Shown piece by piece: positions 33,512 to 41,608 of a stretch of 64,000 nt of DNA. The first letter of the stretch is position 1. The number at the start of each line of letters is the position of its first letter. A model generated the notes under the pieces. It was not told the DNA's origin. It searched no databases and saw only the letters and a program-made list of their open reading frames with translations. The DNA lies in assembly GCF_029870595.1 (NCBI RefSeq), contig NZ_JAPDIR010000003.1:1-64000 (forward strand), in the 5' to 3' direction. The translations under genes were made by a program, and so were the position numbers. This DNA comes from Sphingomonas sp. CBMAI 2297 (lineage in GTDB: Bacteria > Pseudomonadota > Alphaproteobacteria > Sphingomonadales > Sphingomonadaceae).

Positions 33512-34018
33512 ATGGCAACCGAACTCTACGACCTGACCGTCCCGGTCTTCCTGCGCGGCTTCAAGGCAATGGCCGCCTTTCTCGAAAAGGCGCGCGCATG
33601 GGCCGACGAGCAGGGCATCCAGCACGAGGAATTGCTCGCCGCGCGGCTGGCCGAGGACATGGCGCCGCTCACTGCGCAGATCCAGCGTGTCAGCGATTCG
33701 GCGAAGCTCGCCATGGCCCGGATCGGCGGGATCGATGCACCGGCAATGCCCGATACCGAGACGAGCTTCGACGAGCTTCAGGCGCGCATCGCCGCCACCG
33801 TGGCGTTCCTCAAGGCCATCCCGCGCGACGCGATCGACGGGCGGGAGGACACCGATGTCGAAGTGAAGACGCCCAGCCGCAGCTTCCACTTCAAGGGGCT
33901 GCCCTATGTGACCGGCTTCGTGCTTCCCAATTTCTATTTCCACATGACCACCGCCTACGCGATCCTGCGCCACAAGGGCGCGCCGATGGGCAAGATGGAT
34001 TATCTGGGCGGCATCTGA
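33512..34018 (+). CDS. DUF1993 family protein
   Basis: A 168-residue cytosolic protein starting MATELYDLTVPVFLRGFKAM. The later LPYVTGFVLPNFYFHMTTAY and ILRHKGAPMGKMDYLGG match DUF1993, a DinB-like four-helix family of unknown role. Conserved histidines (HEELL, FHMTTAY, RHKG) could bind metal as in related folds. It overlaps the next gene (TGATG), so the two are co-translated. The frame is open further upstream but without a suitable start. Confidence 0.88.
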   Translation: MATELYDLTVPVFLRGFKAMAAFLEKARAWADEQGIQHEELLAARLAEDMAPLTAQIQRVSDSAKLAMARIGGIDAPAMPDTETSFDELQARIAATVAFLKAIPRDAIDGREDTDVEVKTPSRSFHFKGLPYVTGFVLPNFYFHMTTAYAILRHKGAPMGKMDYLGGI

Positions 34019-34887
34019 TGGTCCGCATCGCGGTGATCGGCGCGGGTGCCATCGGCGGTACCCTGGCCGCCTGGCTGGCCCAGAATCACGACGTCACGAT
34101 CTGCGCGCGTTCCCCGCTCGCCGATCTCGAGGTCGAGACGCCCGAGGGCCCGATCCGCGCCGCGCCGCGCATCCTCACCGATCCGGCCGGCGCGGATGCG
34201 GTGGACTGGATACTCTGCACCACCAAGACCTATGACTGCGCCGCGGCGGCGGCGTGGTTGCCCGGCCTGATGGGCCCGGCCACCCGGCTCGCGGTGATCC
34301 AGAACGGCGTCGAGCAGCGCGATCGCTTTCCCCAGGTGCCGGCCCAGCGCACCGTGCCGGTGATCATCGACCTGCCGGCCGAGCGGCACGCCCCCGGCCG
34401 CATCGTCCAGCGCCGCAATGGCACGATCCACGTGCCCGAGGGCGAGGCCGGCGAGGCCCTGGTCGCACTGTTCGCCGACACGCCGATCGACGCGCGGACC
34501 ACGCCCGATTTCGTCACGGCGGCCTGGCGCAAGCTCGCGATCAACTGCTCGGGGATCGTCAGCGCGCTCACCCACCGCGCCGCCGAGGTGGCAAACGATC
34601 AGGGCGTCGCGGAAGTGATGCGCGTCCTCGTGCGCGAATGCATCGCGGTGGGTCGGGCAGAGGGCGCCGACCTGCCCGACAAGCTCGCCGACCAGGTCGT
34701 CAGATGGACGACGCTCGCGCATCCGCAATCGGTCAACTCGCTCCAGGCCGATTTCGAGGCGGGCCGCCAGACCGAAGTCGATGCGCGCAACATGGTGATC
34801 GTCCGCCAGGGCGCGCGGCACGGCATCGATGCGCCGATGAACCTTGCGCTCGCATCTCTCCTAATGGCGGCATCCACTCGGAATTAA
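34018..34887 (+). CDS. Ketopantoate reductase family oxidoreductase (ApbA/PanE-like)
   Basis: The protein has 289 residues. The N-terminal Rossmann motif is VIGAGAIGGTLAAWLAQ. The catalytic Lys/Asn block WRKLAINCSGIVSAL and the C-terminal NSLQADFEAGRQTEVDARNM follow the PanE pattern. Family members reduce 2-dehydropantoate with NADPH for pantothenate synthesis, but many paralogues act on other keto acids. No pantothenate gene is near, and its pairing with a DUF1993 gene suggests a side role. The start overlaps the upstream stop. Confidence 0.85.
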   Translation: MVRIAVIGAGAIGGTLAAWLAQNHDVTICARSPLADLEVETPEGPIRAAPRILTDPAGADAVDWILCTTKTYDCAAAAAWLPGLMGPATRLAVIQNGVEQRDRFPQVPAQRTVPVIIDLPAERHAPGRIVQRRNGTIHVPEGEAGEALVALFADTPIDARTTPDFVTAAWRKLAINCSGIVSALTHRAAEVANDQGVAEVMRVLVRECIAVGRAEGADLPDKLADQVVRWTTLAHPQSVNSLQADFEAGRQTEVDARNMVIVRQGARHGIDAPMNLALASLLMAASTRN

Positions 34888-34912
34888 CCGTTACGGTGCA
34901 GGAATCCCGGCC

Positions 34913-35692
34913 ATGGAAGCTGGTATTCGTGCGTTGCTGCTCAGTCGCGGCACCTGGTTCGTCATTCTCCTGGCCATGGCCGGGCTCTACGGCATATTCG
35001 CGTTCGACATCTTTCGCGACGAAGGCGCCAATGTCGCGGATCGCAAGTTCCGGATCGAAGTGGACGAGTTCCTGCTCTTCACCTCGGCCCTGATCCTCCT
35101 GCTCTTCGGCTTCGGGCTGAACCAGCACCGCGCGCGCGAGCGCGAGCGCGTGCGGCGCATCCAGGCCGAGCACAGCGTGCGCGACCTCGGCTATCACGAC
35201 GCGCTCACCGGCATGCCCAATCGCCGCGCCTTTGACGAAGCGCTGGCGCGGCTGGTCGATGGGGCGGCGCCGGAGCGGCTCACCGCGGTGTTCATGCTCG
35301 ACCTCAACGGCTTCAAGGCAATCAACGACACGCACGGCCATGCCGCCGGCGACGCGATCCTGCGCGCGGCGGCGGGCCGCATCGCCGATGCCGTGCGCGA
35401 TGGCGATTGCGCGGCGCGGCTGGGCGGGGACGAATTCGCGGTGATCGCGCCCGCGGTCGTCAGCGCGGAAGTGGCGCTCTCGATCGCCGGCCGGATCGCT
35501 GCCAGCATCACGCGCCCGATCGTGCTCGACGGGCGCACGCACCAGGTGGGCACCGGCATCGGCATCGCCCTGGTCCGCAACGGCGAGCTCCATTCCGCCG
35601 AACTGGTCCGCCGCGCCGATATCGCGCTCTATGCGGCGAAGCGCGGCAATGGCGACCCGTGGCGCCTCTACGCGCCCGAGCTGGAAGCCTAG
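34913..35692 (+). CDS. Membrane GGDEF protein (probable diguanylate cyclase)
   Basis: The protein has 259 residues. Two membrane segments (GTWFVILLAMAGLYGIFAF and EFLLFTSALILLLFGFGL) flank a short periplasmic loop. A GGDEF domain follows: DALTGMPNRRAF, then RLGGDEFAV with an intact active site. RDGD five residues before GGDEF is a potential inhibitory I-site (RxxD). It would make cyclic di-GMP from GTP. There is no EAL domain and no large sensor. Its stop codon and that of modC share the palindrome CTAG (35689-35692), so the two genes end on each other. Confidence 0.92.
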   Translation: MEAGIRALLLSRGTWFVILLAMAGLYGIFAFDIFRDEGANVADRKFRIEVDEFLLFTSALILLLFGFGLNQHRARERERVRRIQAEHSVRDLGYHDALTGMPNRRAFDEALARLVDGAAPERLTAVFMLDLNGFKAINDTHGHAAGDAILRAAAGRIADAVRDGDCAARLGGDEFAVIAPAVVSAEVALSIAGRIAASITRPIVLDGRTHQVGTGIGIALVRNGELHSAELVRRADIALYAAKRGNGDPWRLYAPELEA

Positions 35693-36300
35693 ATCTCGAC
35701 CACGCGCGTTCCCAGCCGCGCCGCTTCGTCGCGGTCATGAGTCACCATCAGGATCGGCATTCGCACCGCGTCGCGCAGCCGCTCGATCAGGATCATGATC
35801 TCCTCGCGCCGCGCCCGGTCGAGCGAGGACAGCGGCTCGTCGAGCAGCAGGAAGCGCGGATCGGACAGCAGCGCCCGCCCGATCGCCACCCGCCGCGCCT
35901 CGCCCCCCGAAAGCGTGCGCGGCCAGCGATCGAGCAGGTGCGCGATGCCGAGCAGCGCGATCGTCTCGTCCACGTCCAGCCCGCCATCATCGCCGCGGCG
36001 CCCATAGAGCAGGTTGGCGCGCACGCGCAGATGCGGGAACAGCCGTGGTTCCTGGAACACATAGCCCGCGCGCCGCTCGGCCACCGGCACGTCGATCCCG
36101 GCTACGGCATCGAACAGCGTCTCACCGCCCACGCGCACATGGCCGGCATCGGGCGCGATCAGCCCGGCGACCATGTTCAGCACGCTCGTCTTGCCCGCGC
36201 CCGAGGGGCCGAACAGCACGGTGAGCCCTGTGTCCGCCACGATCCGGCAGGCGATCACGGCGTCGCCCAGGCGTCTGGTCAGGTCGAGGTCAAAGGACAT
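35689..36300 (-). CDS. modC: Molybdate ABC transporter ATPase, short form
   Basis: A 203-residue ATPase with Walker A FGPSGAGKTS, the ABC signature LSGGEARRVAIGRAL, Walker B FLLLDEPLSSLD and the H-loop MVTHDRDEA. It ends just after the H-loop with GTRVVEI, whereas typical ModC has ~350 residues with a C-terminal molybdate-binding TOBE/Mop domain. The short form therefore lacks the regulatory part. It overlaps modB by 11 bases and is last in modABC. It powers molybdate uptake, needed for molybdenum-cofactor enzymes. Confidence 0.9.
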   Translation of the reverse strand: MSFDLDLTRRLGDAVIACRIVADTGLTVLFGPSGAGKTSVLNMVAGLIAPDAGHVRVGGETLFDAVAGIDVPVAERRAGYVFQEPRLFPHLRVRANLLYGRRGDDGGLDVDETIALLGIAHLLDRWPRTLSGGEARRVAIGRALLSDPRFLLLDEPLSSLDRARREEIMILIERLRDAVRMPILMVTHDRDEAARLGTRVVEI

Positions 36301-36979
36301 GCAGCCCCCTGCCCGCGCGCCGCGCGATGATCTCGGAGGCGAGCAGCGCTCCCAGCGAGAGCAGCACCGAGATACCGGCAAGGCGCAGCACCTGGCCCTC
36401 GCCGCCCGGCAACTGGAGCGCGGCATAGATGGCGAGCGGCAGGGTCTGCGTCTCGCCCGGCACGCTGGAGACGAAGGTGATCGTCGCGCCGAACTCGCCC
36501 AGCGCCCGCGCGAAGCCGAGCACCGCGCCGGCGAGCACGCCGGGCAGGCTGAGCGGCAGCGTCACGCTCGTGAACACCCGCCAGCGCCCGGCGCCGAGCG
36601 TCGCCGCCGCCTGCTCGAGCCGCCGGTCGACCGCTTCGATCGACAGCCGCATCGCGCGCACCATCAGCGGCAATGCCATCACCGCCGAGGCGATCGCCGC
36701 CCCGGTCCAGCGAAACAGCACCGAGACGCCGAACCAGCTCTCCAGCCAGGCACCGATCGGCCCTGCCGGCGCGAAGGCGAGCAGCAACAGCCAGCCGGTC
36801 ACCACCGGCGGCACCACCAGCGGCAGGTGCACCAGCCCGTCGAGCAGCAGCTTCCCCGGAAAACGCCCGCGCGCGAGCAGCCAGGCCAGCGCGAACGCCA
36901 CCGGCAGGGACATCAGCACCGCCACCCCGCCCACGCGTAGCGACAGCAGCACGATGCTCCATTCCGCGGGCGTAAGCAT
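36290..36979 (-). CDS. modB: Molybdate ABC transporter permease
   Basis: A 229-residue inner-membrane protein with five or so membrane segments (e.g. VLMSLPVAFALAWLLARG, LPLVVPPVVTGWLLLLAF). The permease coupling motif reads EQAAATLGAGRWRVFTSVTL and ARALGEFGATITFVSSVPG, which is close to diagnostic of ModB. Its start overlaps the modA stop (ATGA) and its end overlaps modC by 11 bases, so the three are translationally coupled. Confidence 0.95.
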   Translation of the reverse strand: MLTPAEWSIVLLSLRVGGVAVLMSLPVAFALAWLLARGRFPGKLLLDGLVHLPLVVPPVVTGWLLLLAFAPAGPIGAWLESWFGVSVLFRWTGAAIASAVMALPLMVRAMRLSIEAVDRRLEQAAATLGAGRWRVFTSVTLPLSLPGVLAGAVLGFARALGEFGATITFVSSVPGETQTLPLAIYAALQLPGGEGQVLRLAGISVLLSLGALLASEIIARRAGRGLHVL

Positions 36980-37758
36980 CACAGCGGCAGGAAGCCGAAA
37001 CGCCGGAAGATCGCCCGCCCCTCGCCGCCCAGCAGGAAGCGGCGGAACGGCTCCGCATCGGGGCTGGCCGATGCCTTCAGCCGGGCCAATGGATAGCGGA
37101 TCGGCGGATGGCTGCCATCGGGCAGCACGCGCACCACCTCGACGCGCGCCGAAGCCCGCGCGTCGGTCGCATAGACGATCCCGAACGGCGCCGCCCCGCG
37201 CTCGACGAACGCCAGCGCCGCGCGCACGCTCTCGCCCCGTACCACCCGGGCCTTCACCGCATCCCAGGCGCCCAGCGCCTCGAGCGACGCCCTGGCATAA
37301 CGCCCGGCCGGCACCGCGTCCGGATCGGCGAGCGCCAGCGGCGCGCCGCCCAGCAGCCGCGCCAGCGGCACCCGCGGCCCGGCATCGCCTCGCGCGCCCC
37401 TGGGCCGCACGACCACCAGCCGGTTCCCCAGGAACGCTGCGCGCGTGCCCGGCACGATCAGCCCGCGCTTCTCGACATCGTCCATCCACGGCTCGTCGGC
37501 CGAGACGAACAGGTCCGCCGCGGCTCCCGCCGCGATCTGCCGCGCCAGTGCCGAAGAAGCAGCAAAGGAACAGACCGGCCGGGGCCTCCCCTTGCGCGCC
37601 CAGGCATCCGCCGCCGCCGTCATCGATTCCTGCAGACTGGCTGCCGCCAGCACCAGCGGCGCCCGCACGCCGGCGGAGGCCGCCGCGCCCGGCGCCATCG
37701 CCGCCACGCCCATCCCGGCAAGCAGCGTCCGCCGGTCGATCCCTCCTTCGATCGTCAT
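36979..37758 (-). CDS. modA: Molybdate-binding periplasmic protein
   Basis: The protein has 259 residues. The N-terminus has a twin-arginine-like pair (DRRTLLAGMGVAAMAPGAAA) before the mature part LVLAAASLQESMTAAADAW, the typical ModA start with its Ser ligands. The segment FAASSALARQIAAGAAADLF gives the second oxyanion-binding Ser. It captures molybdate or tungstate in the periplasm for ModBC. First gene of modABC; the phytase gene ends 40 bases upstream. No ModE gene or Mo-box is obvious. Confidence 0.93.
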   Translation of the reverse strand: MTIEGGIDRRTLLAGMGVAAMAPGAAASAGVRAPLVLAAASLQESMTAAADAWARKGRPRPVCSFAASSALARQIAAGAAADLFVSADEPWMDDVEKRGLIVPGTRAAFLGNRLVVVRPRGARGDAGPRVPLARLLGGAPLALADPDAVPAGRYARASLEALGAWDAVKARVVRGESVRAALAFVERGAAPFGIVYATDARASARVEVVRVLPDGSHPPIRYPLARLKASASPDAEPFRRFLLGGEGRAIFRRFGFLPL

Positions 37759-37798
37759 GCCCCCTGCCTGACACCCGCCACGCAACGAGGCAAGGCCT

Positions 37799-38815
37799 TC
37801 ACTTCAACGCCAGCGCCTTGCGCACATCCGTCCAGCGGACCAGCTTGAAATTCTGCGCGGCGGGCGCGTTGTCTCCGTCCTGCGCCAGCATCAGCCCGCC
37901 CCCCAGCCCGGGGCCGAAGCTCGCAGTGGAGACTTCGATCCCGTCGGTCTCGCTGGTCGCGCCGAACTTCCCCGCCGCGATCCGGAACCGTCCCGCATAG
38001 GCCATGTCCCGCAGGCGCCACACGCCATAGGCATTGTCACCCTGGCTCGACACGATCAGCCAGCCGCCCCGCGCGCCCTCGGCCGCGATCGCCACGCCTT
38101 CCACATCGGCGACCAGGCGCTTGCCGTCCACCGCGATCACCTTCTCCCCGGCGATCGGATCGCGCGGATTCGCGCCGAACCGCCATACGCCGACATCCTC
38201 CTCGCCCACGAACAGCGTGCCGGTCCGGTCGTCCGCCACGCACCCCTCGGACTGGGTGGCGAGCCGCATCGTGCGCACCCGGTCCGCCTTGATCGCTCCG
38301 CCTTCGCGCAGAATCTCCATCTGCACGATGGTGCCGCCCTTGTGCACGACAAAGGCATGCAGCCGCCCGCCGCGCGGCGCATACATGCAGAGGCCATATG
38401 CCTCGCCCGCCCCGGCATCGAACCGCCCGATCTCGGCGAGCGCGGCCGTCCGTGTGTCCAGCGTATAGAGCGCCAGCTTCGCCGCCGCCTTGTCGTTGCG
38501 GTCGCTCGCCGCCACGATCACCTGGCCGCCCCAGACCCGCAGGTCGACATTGTTCACCCGCCCCGCCGGCAGCGTCGAGCGCAGCTTGCCCGACAGGTCA
38601 TAGACGTTGAGCCCCGCCTTCTTGTCGGTCGCGACGATCAGGCTGCGCGCGGGATCGCGCGGGTTGCGCCAGATCGCGGGATCGTCCGCCGCATCCTCCA
38701 GGCTCGCCACCGCCTGCGTCTCCCCGATCGCCCGCACCTCGGCGGTCGGCACCGCCCGCATATCCTGGGCGGCGGCCGGCACGGTCTGGAGCAGCATCAA
38801 TGTGGCGAGCAGCAT
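37799..38815 (-). CDS. Secreted beta-propeller phytase (3-phytase)
   Basis: A 338-residue protein with a signal peptide (MLLATLMLLQTVPAAAQ). The conserved beta-propeller phytase motifs are present: DDPAIWRNP near the start, NNVDLRVWG, the SEGCVADD strand, then DVEGVAIAAEG and ETDGIEVS. These supply the Asp/Glu calcium sites used to hydrolyse phytate to phosphate and lower inositol phosphates in the periplasm or outside. AAGGGGG upstream supports the start at 38815. Same strand as modABC and only 40 bases before modA, so it may be co-transcribed, although the functions are not obviously linked. Confidence 0.9.
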   Translation of the reverse strand: MLLATLMLLQTVPAAAQDMRAVPTAEVRAIGETQAVASLEDAADDPAIWRNPRDPARSLIVATDKKAGLNVYDLSGKLRSTLPAGRVNNVDLRVWGGQVIVAASDRNDKAAAKLALYTLDTRTAALAEIGRFDAGAGEAYGLCMYAPRGGRLHAFVVHKGGTIVQMEILREGGAIKADRVRTMRLATQSEGCVADDRTGTLFVGEEDVGVWRFGANPRDPIAGEKVIAVDGKRLVADVEGVAIAAEGARGGWLIVSSQGDNAYGVWRLRDMAYAGRFRIAAGKFGATSETDGIEVSTASFGPGLGGGLMLAQDGDNAPAAQNFKLVRWTDVRKALALK

Positions 38816-38993
38816 GGGTCCCCCTTCGTTACGAAGGCTCGCCTCTATAAACGCCGCGCGACGGAACGATGACAATCCGGCGACAATCGTTCACCAGGCG
38901 TCACGCCATCCACCATCCCGGACGGCAGGCGCTCCATCCCCCTAGCGCTTCGTCAAAAGGCTGATTAGCCTGAAGCGAACAAGGGGGAATCAC

Positions 38994-40697
38994 GTGATCA
39001 TCGGTATCGATCTCGGCACTACCAATAGTGCCGCCGCGATCTGGCGCGACGGGCAGGCAGTGCTCGTCCCCAATGCGATCGGCGACTTGCTCACCCCTTC
39101 GGCGGTCTCGATCGACGACAAGGGCAGGATGCTCATCGGCATGGCCGCGCGCGAGCGCCAGTCCACGCACCCGCGCGACACGGTCAGCGCGTTCAAGCGC
39201 TATATCGGCACGCAGCAGACAGTGACGCTCGGCAAGCGCACCTATGACGCCGAGGAACTGTCGGCGCTCGTGCTGCGCCAGCTCAAGGCCGATGCCGAAG
39301 CCTTTGCCGGCGAGAGCGTCACCGGCGCCGTGATCACGGTCCCGGCCTATTTCAACGATCGCCAGCGCAAGGCGACCCGGCGTGCCGGCGAACTGGCCGG
39401 GCTGAAGGTCGAGCGGCTGGTCAACGAGCCCACCGCCGCCGCGCTCGCCTTCGGCATCCAGACCCACGAGCAGGAGCCCTTCCTGGTATTCGATCTGGGC
39501 GGCGGCACCTTCGACGTGTCGATCGTCGAAGTGTTCGAAGGCGTGGTCGAGGTCCGCGCATCCTCTGGCGACAACCGGCTGGGCGGCGAGGACTTCAACG
39601 ACAAGGTGATCGAGATCGCCCGCCGCGCGCTCGATCCCGAGCGCAAGCTCGAGGGCGCGGACCCGGTGATCCTCCATGAGCTGCTCCGCGCCGCCGCCGA
39701 ACGCGCGCGCCGCAAGCTCAGCGAGGCGGACGAAACCGAATTCTCGATCGTGTGGCAGGGCGAGAGCTTCACCGCGGACGTGACCTCCGCCGCGTTCGAG
39801 GAAGCCGCCGCGCCGCTGCTCCAGCGCTTGCGCGATCCGGTGCTGCGCTCGCTGCGCGATTCGAACATCCGGGTGGAATCGCTGAGCGAGATCGTGCTGG
39901 TCGGCGGTGCCACGCGCATGCCGGCGGTGCGCCGCGCGATCACGCGCATGTTCGGCCGCTTTCCCAACGCGACCGTCCATCCCGACCATGCCGTCGCGCT
40001 CGGGGCCGCGGTCCAGGCCGGCCTGCTCGCGCGCGCCGAAGCGCTCGAGGAAGTGCGGCTTACCGATGTATGCCCCTTCACCCTGGGCGTGGACAATGCC
40101 GAGCCCGATGGCGGGGGCGGCTGGCGCACCGGCCTCTTCTCGCCGATCATCGACCGCAACACCACGATCCCCGCCAGCCGCGTCAAATATTATGGCACGG
40201 TCGCCGACAATCAGCGCGCGCTCCGCTTCGGCATCTATCAGGGGGAAGCGCGGGAAGTGACCGGCAACGTCAAGCTCGGCGAAGTCACGCTCCCGATCCC
40301 GCCCAAGCCGGCGGGCGAAGTGATGGTCGAGTGCCGCTTCACCTATGACAGCAGCGGGATCCTGGAAGTCGATGTCTCGATCCCGGCGACGGGGACCACC
40401 CGCAACCTCGTCATCATCGACGAGGCCGATGCGATGAACGAGAAGCAGATCGCCGCCCGCCGCGCCGAGCTCGCCGCGCTGAAGGTCCATCCGCGCGAGG
40501 AGAGCGAGAATGCCGCGGTGCTCGCGCGCGCGGCGCGCTGCTACGAAGGCTTCGTCGCCGAGCGCCGCGATCTGGTCGGCCAATGGATCGGGGCGTTCGA
40601 AGGCGCGCTCGGCACCCAGGATCCGCGCACGATCAAGGAAGCGCGGGCGCGGCTGATCGAGGCGCTGGACGAGATCGAAGGCGAACGCTTCCTGTGA
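38994..40697 (+). CDS. hscC: HscC-type Hsp70 chaperone
   Basis: The protein has 567 residues, shorter than DnaK (~640) and close to E. coli HscC (556). The ATPase domain begins MIIGIDLGTTNSAAAIW, with phosphate loop DLGGGTFDVS at 167-176 and VPAYFNDRQRKATRRAGELA. The linker region and a substrate-binding domain follow (DVCPFTLGVDN, RNTTIPASRVKYYGTVADNQ), but the helical lid is short. The GTG start has AAGGGGGA just upstream. It heads an operon: both following genes overlap by 4 bases and encode membrane J-like proteins. It probably assists a narrow client set, since HscC is not a general folding chaperone. Divergent from the phytase gene. Confidence 0.93.
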   Translation: MIIGIDLGTTNSAAAIWRDGQAVLVPNAIGDLLTPSAVSIDDKGRMLIGMAARERQSTHPRDTVSAFKRYIGTQQTVTLGKRTYDAEELSALVLRQLKADAEAFAGESVTGAVITVPAYFNDRQRKATRRAGELAGLKVERLVNEPTAAALAFGIQTHEQEPFLVFDLGGGTFDVSIVEVFEGVVEVRASSGDNRLGGEDFNDKVIEIARRALDPERKLEGADPVILHELLRAAAERARRKLSEADETEFSIVWQGESFTADVTSAAFEEAAAPLLQRLRDPVLRSLRDSNIRVESLSEIVLVGGATRMPAVRRAITRMFGRFPNATVHPDHAVALGAAVQAGLLARAEALEEVRLTDVCPFTLGVDNAEPDGGGGWRTGLFSPIIDRNTTIPASRVKYYGTVADNQRALRFGIYQGEAREVTGNVKLGEVTLPIPPKPAGEVMVECRFTYDSSGILEVDVSIPATGTTRNLVIIDEADAMNEKQIAARRAELAALKVHPREESENAAVLARAARCYEGFVAERRDLVGQWIGAFEGALGTQDPRTIKEARARLIEALDEIEGERFL

Positions 40698-41608
40698 GCG
40701 CCGGAGCGGCTGACTGGCAGTTGCTCGGCATCGCGCCGACGGAGGAGAACCGTGCGATCCGCGCCGCCTATGCCGCGCGGCTGAAGGCAATCGATCCGGA
40801 AAGCGATCCGCAGGCCTTTATCAGGCTGCGCAACGCCTATGAGCGCGCGCTCGCCGCGGCCGCGCCTCCGGAGGCAACGCCCGCGCCCGGCACGCTCCCG
40901 CCGCTCGCCTCTGCCGACGCGCCGGCGGACGCTGCTCCTGCGCCGGAGGAGAGCGCGGGACAGCGGCACGCCAGGGCGATGCTAGACCTGCTCTCGAACG
41001 GGGATGCCGGCCGGCCCTGGCTGGCCCCGGAAGCGCAGGAAGCACTGATATCGCACTGGCGGGGCCTGGTTACCGATCCGCGCATGGAGCGGCTCGACTA
41101 TTCGGATCGGGTCGAGCGCTGGGCGAGCGCGGTGATCGCCTACACTTCTCCGCTGTCCGCGCCGATTCTGATGCTCGCCGCCGAGCGTTTCGGCTGGGTC
41201 GACGCCGACCGGAACGTCCACAGCAACCGCCATCTTTTCGAGATCGCGCAGCGCTATCGCCTGCTCCGGCTGCTGCACATGGCCTCACAGTCCGGATCGC
41301 GGCACCATTCGGCCTGGGTCGAACTGTGCAGGCCCTCGGGTGGCGCATCCCGTTCGCGGCCGGTGCATCCCTATATCATGTTCGAGCTGATCGCGGCCAT
41401 GCGCTACGCGCTGCCGCAACTTTCGGAGACGTTCGATCCGGTTCGCCTGGCGACATGGGAACTCCATGCCGAGGCCGCCCGCACCGCGCACGAACAGCCC
41501 GATACCCGATCGCCTCCATCGTTCGCCATCGGCTGCCTGGTCATGGTGATCCTGCTGCTGTTCGCGTTTGGATTGAATGCCTTCCTCACCATGGTCATCG
41601 GCAAATGA
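40694..41608 (+). CDS. J-domain-like membrane protein, HscC partner 1
   Basis: The protein has 304 residues and a GTG start overlapping the hscC stop (GTGA). Residues 8-54 look like a J domain: WQLLGIAPTEENRAIRAAYA, then FIRLRNAYERAL, but IDP (33-35) stands where HPD should be. An Ala/Pro linker (52-95) leads to a module shared with the two paralogues (~106-256: GRPWL, ISHWRGLVTDPR, ERFGWVD, QRYRLLRLL, HHSAWVEL, FDPVRLATW). A membrane segment (AIGCLVMVILLLFAFGLNAF) ends the protein. The layout recalls E. coli DjlB/DjlC, the membrane J-proteins of HscC. It likely docks HscC at the inner membrane. Confidence 0.82.
   Translation: MSAGAADWQLLGIAPTEENRAIRAAYAARLKAIDPESDPQAFIRLRNAYERALAAAAPPEATPAPGTLPPLASADAPADAAPAPEESAGQRHARAMLDLLSNGDAGRPWLAPEAQEALISHWRGLVTDPRMERLDYSDRVERWASAVIAYTSPLSAPILMLAAERFGWVDADRNVHSNRHLFEIAQRYRLLRLLHMASQSGSRHHSAWVELCRPSGGASRSRPVHPYIMFELIAAMRYALPQLSETFDPVRLATWELHAEAARTAHEQPDTRSPPSFAIGCLVMVILLLFAFGLNAFLTMVIGK

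Noticed and set aside
36979..37798. A ModE operator (Mo-box) upstream of modA.
   Set aside because: Only 40 bases separate modA from the phytase gene and no palindrome of the expected type is present.
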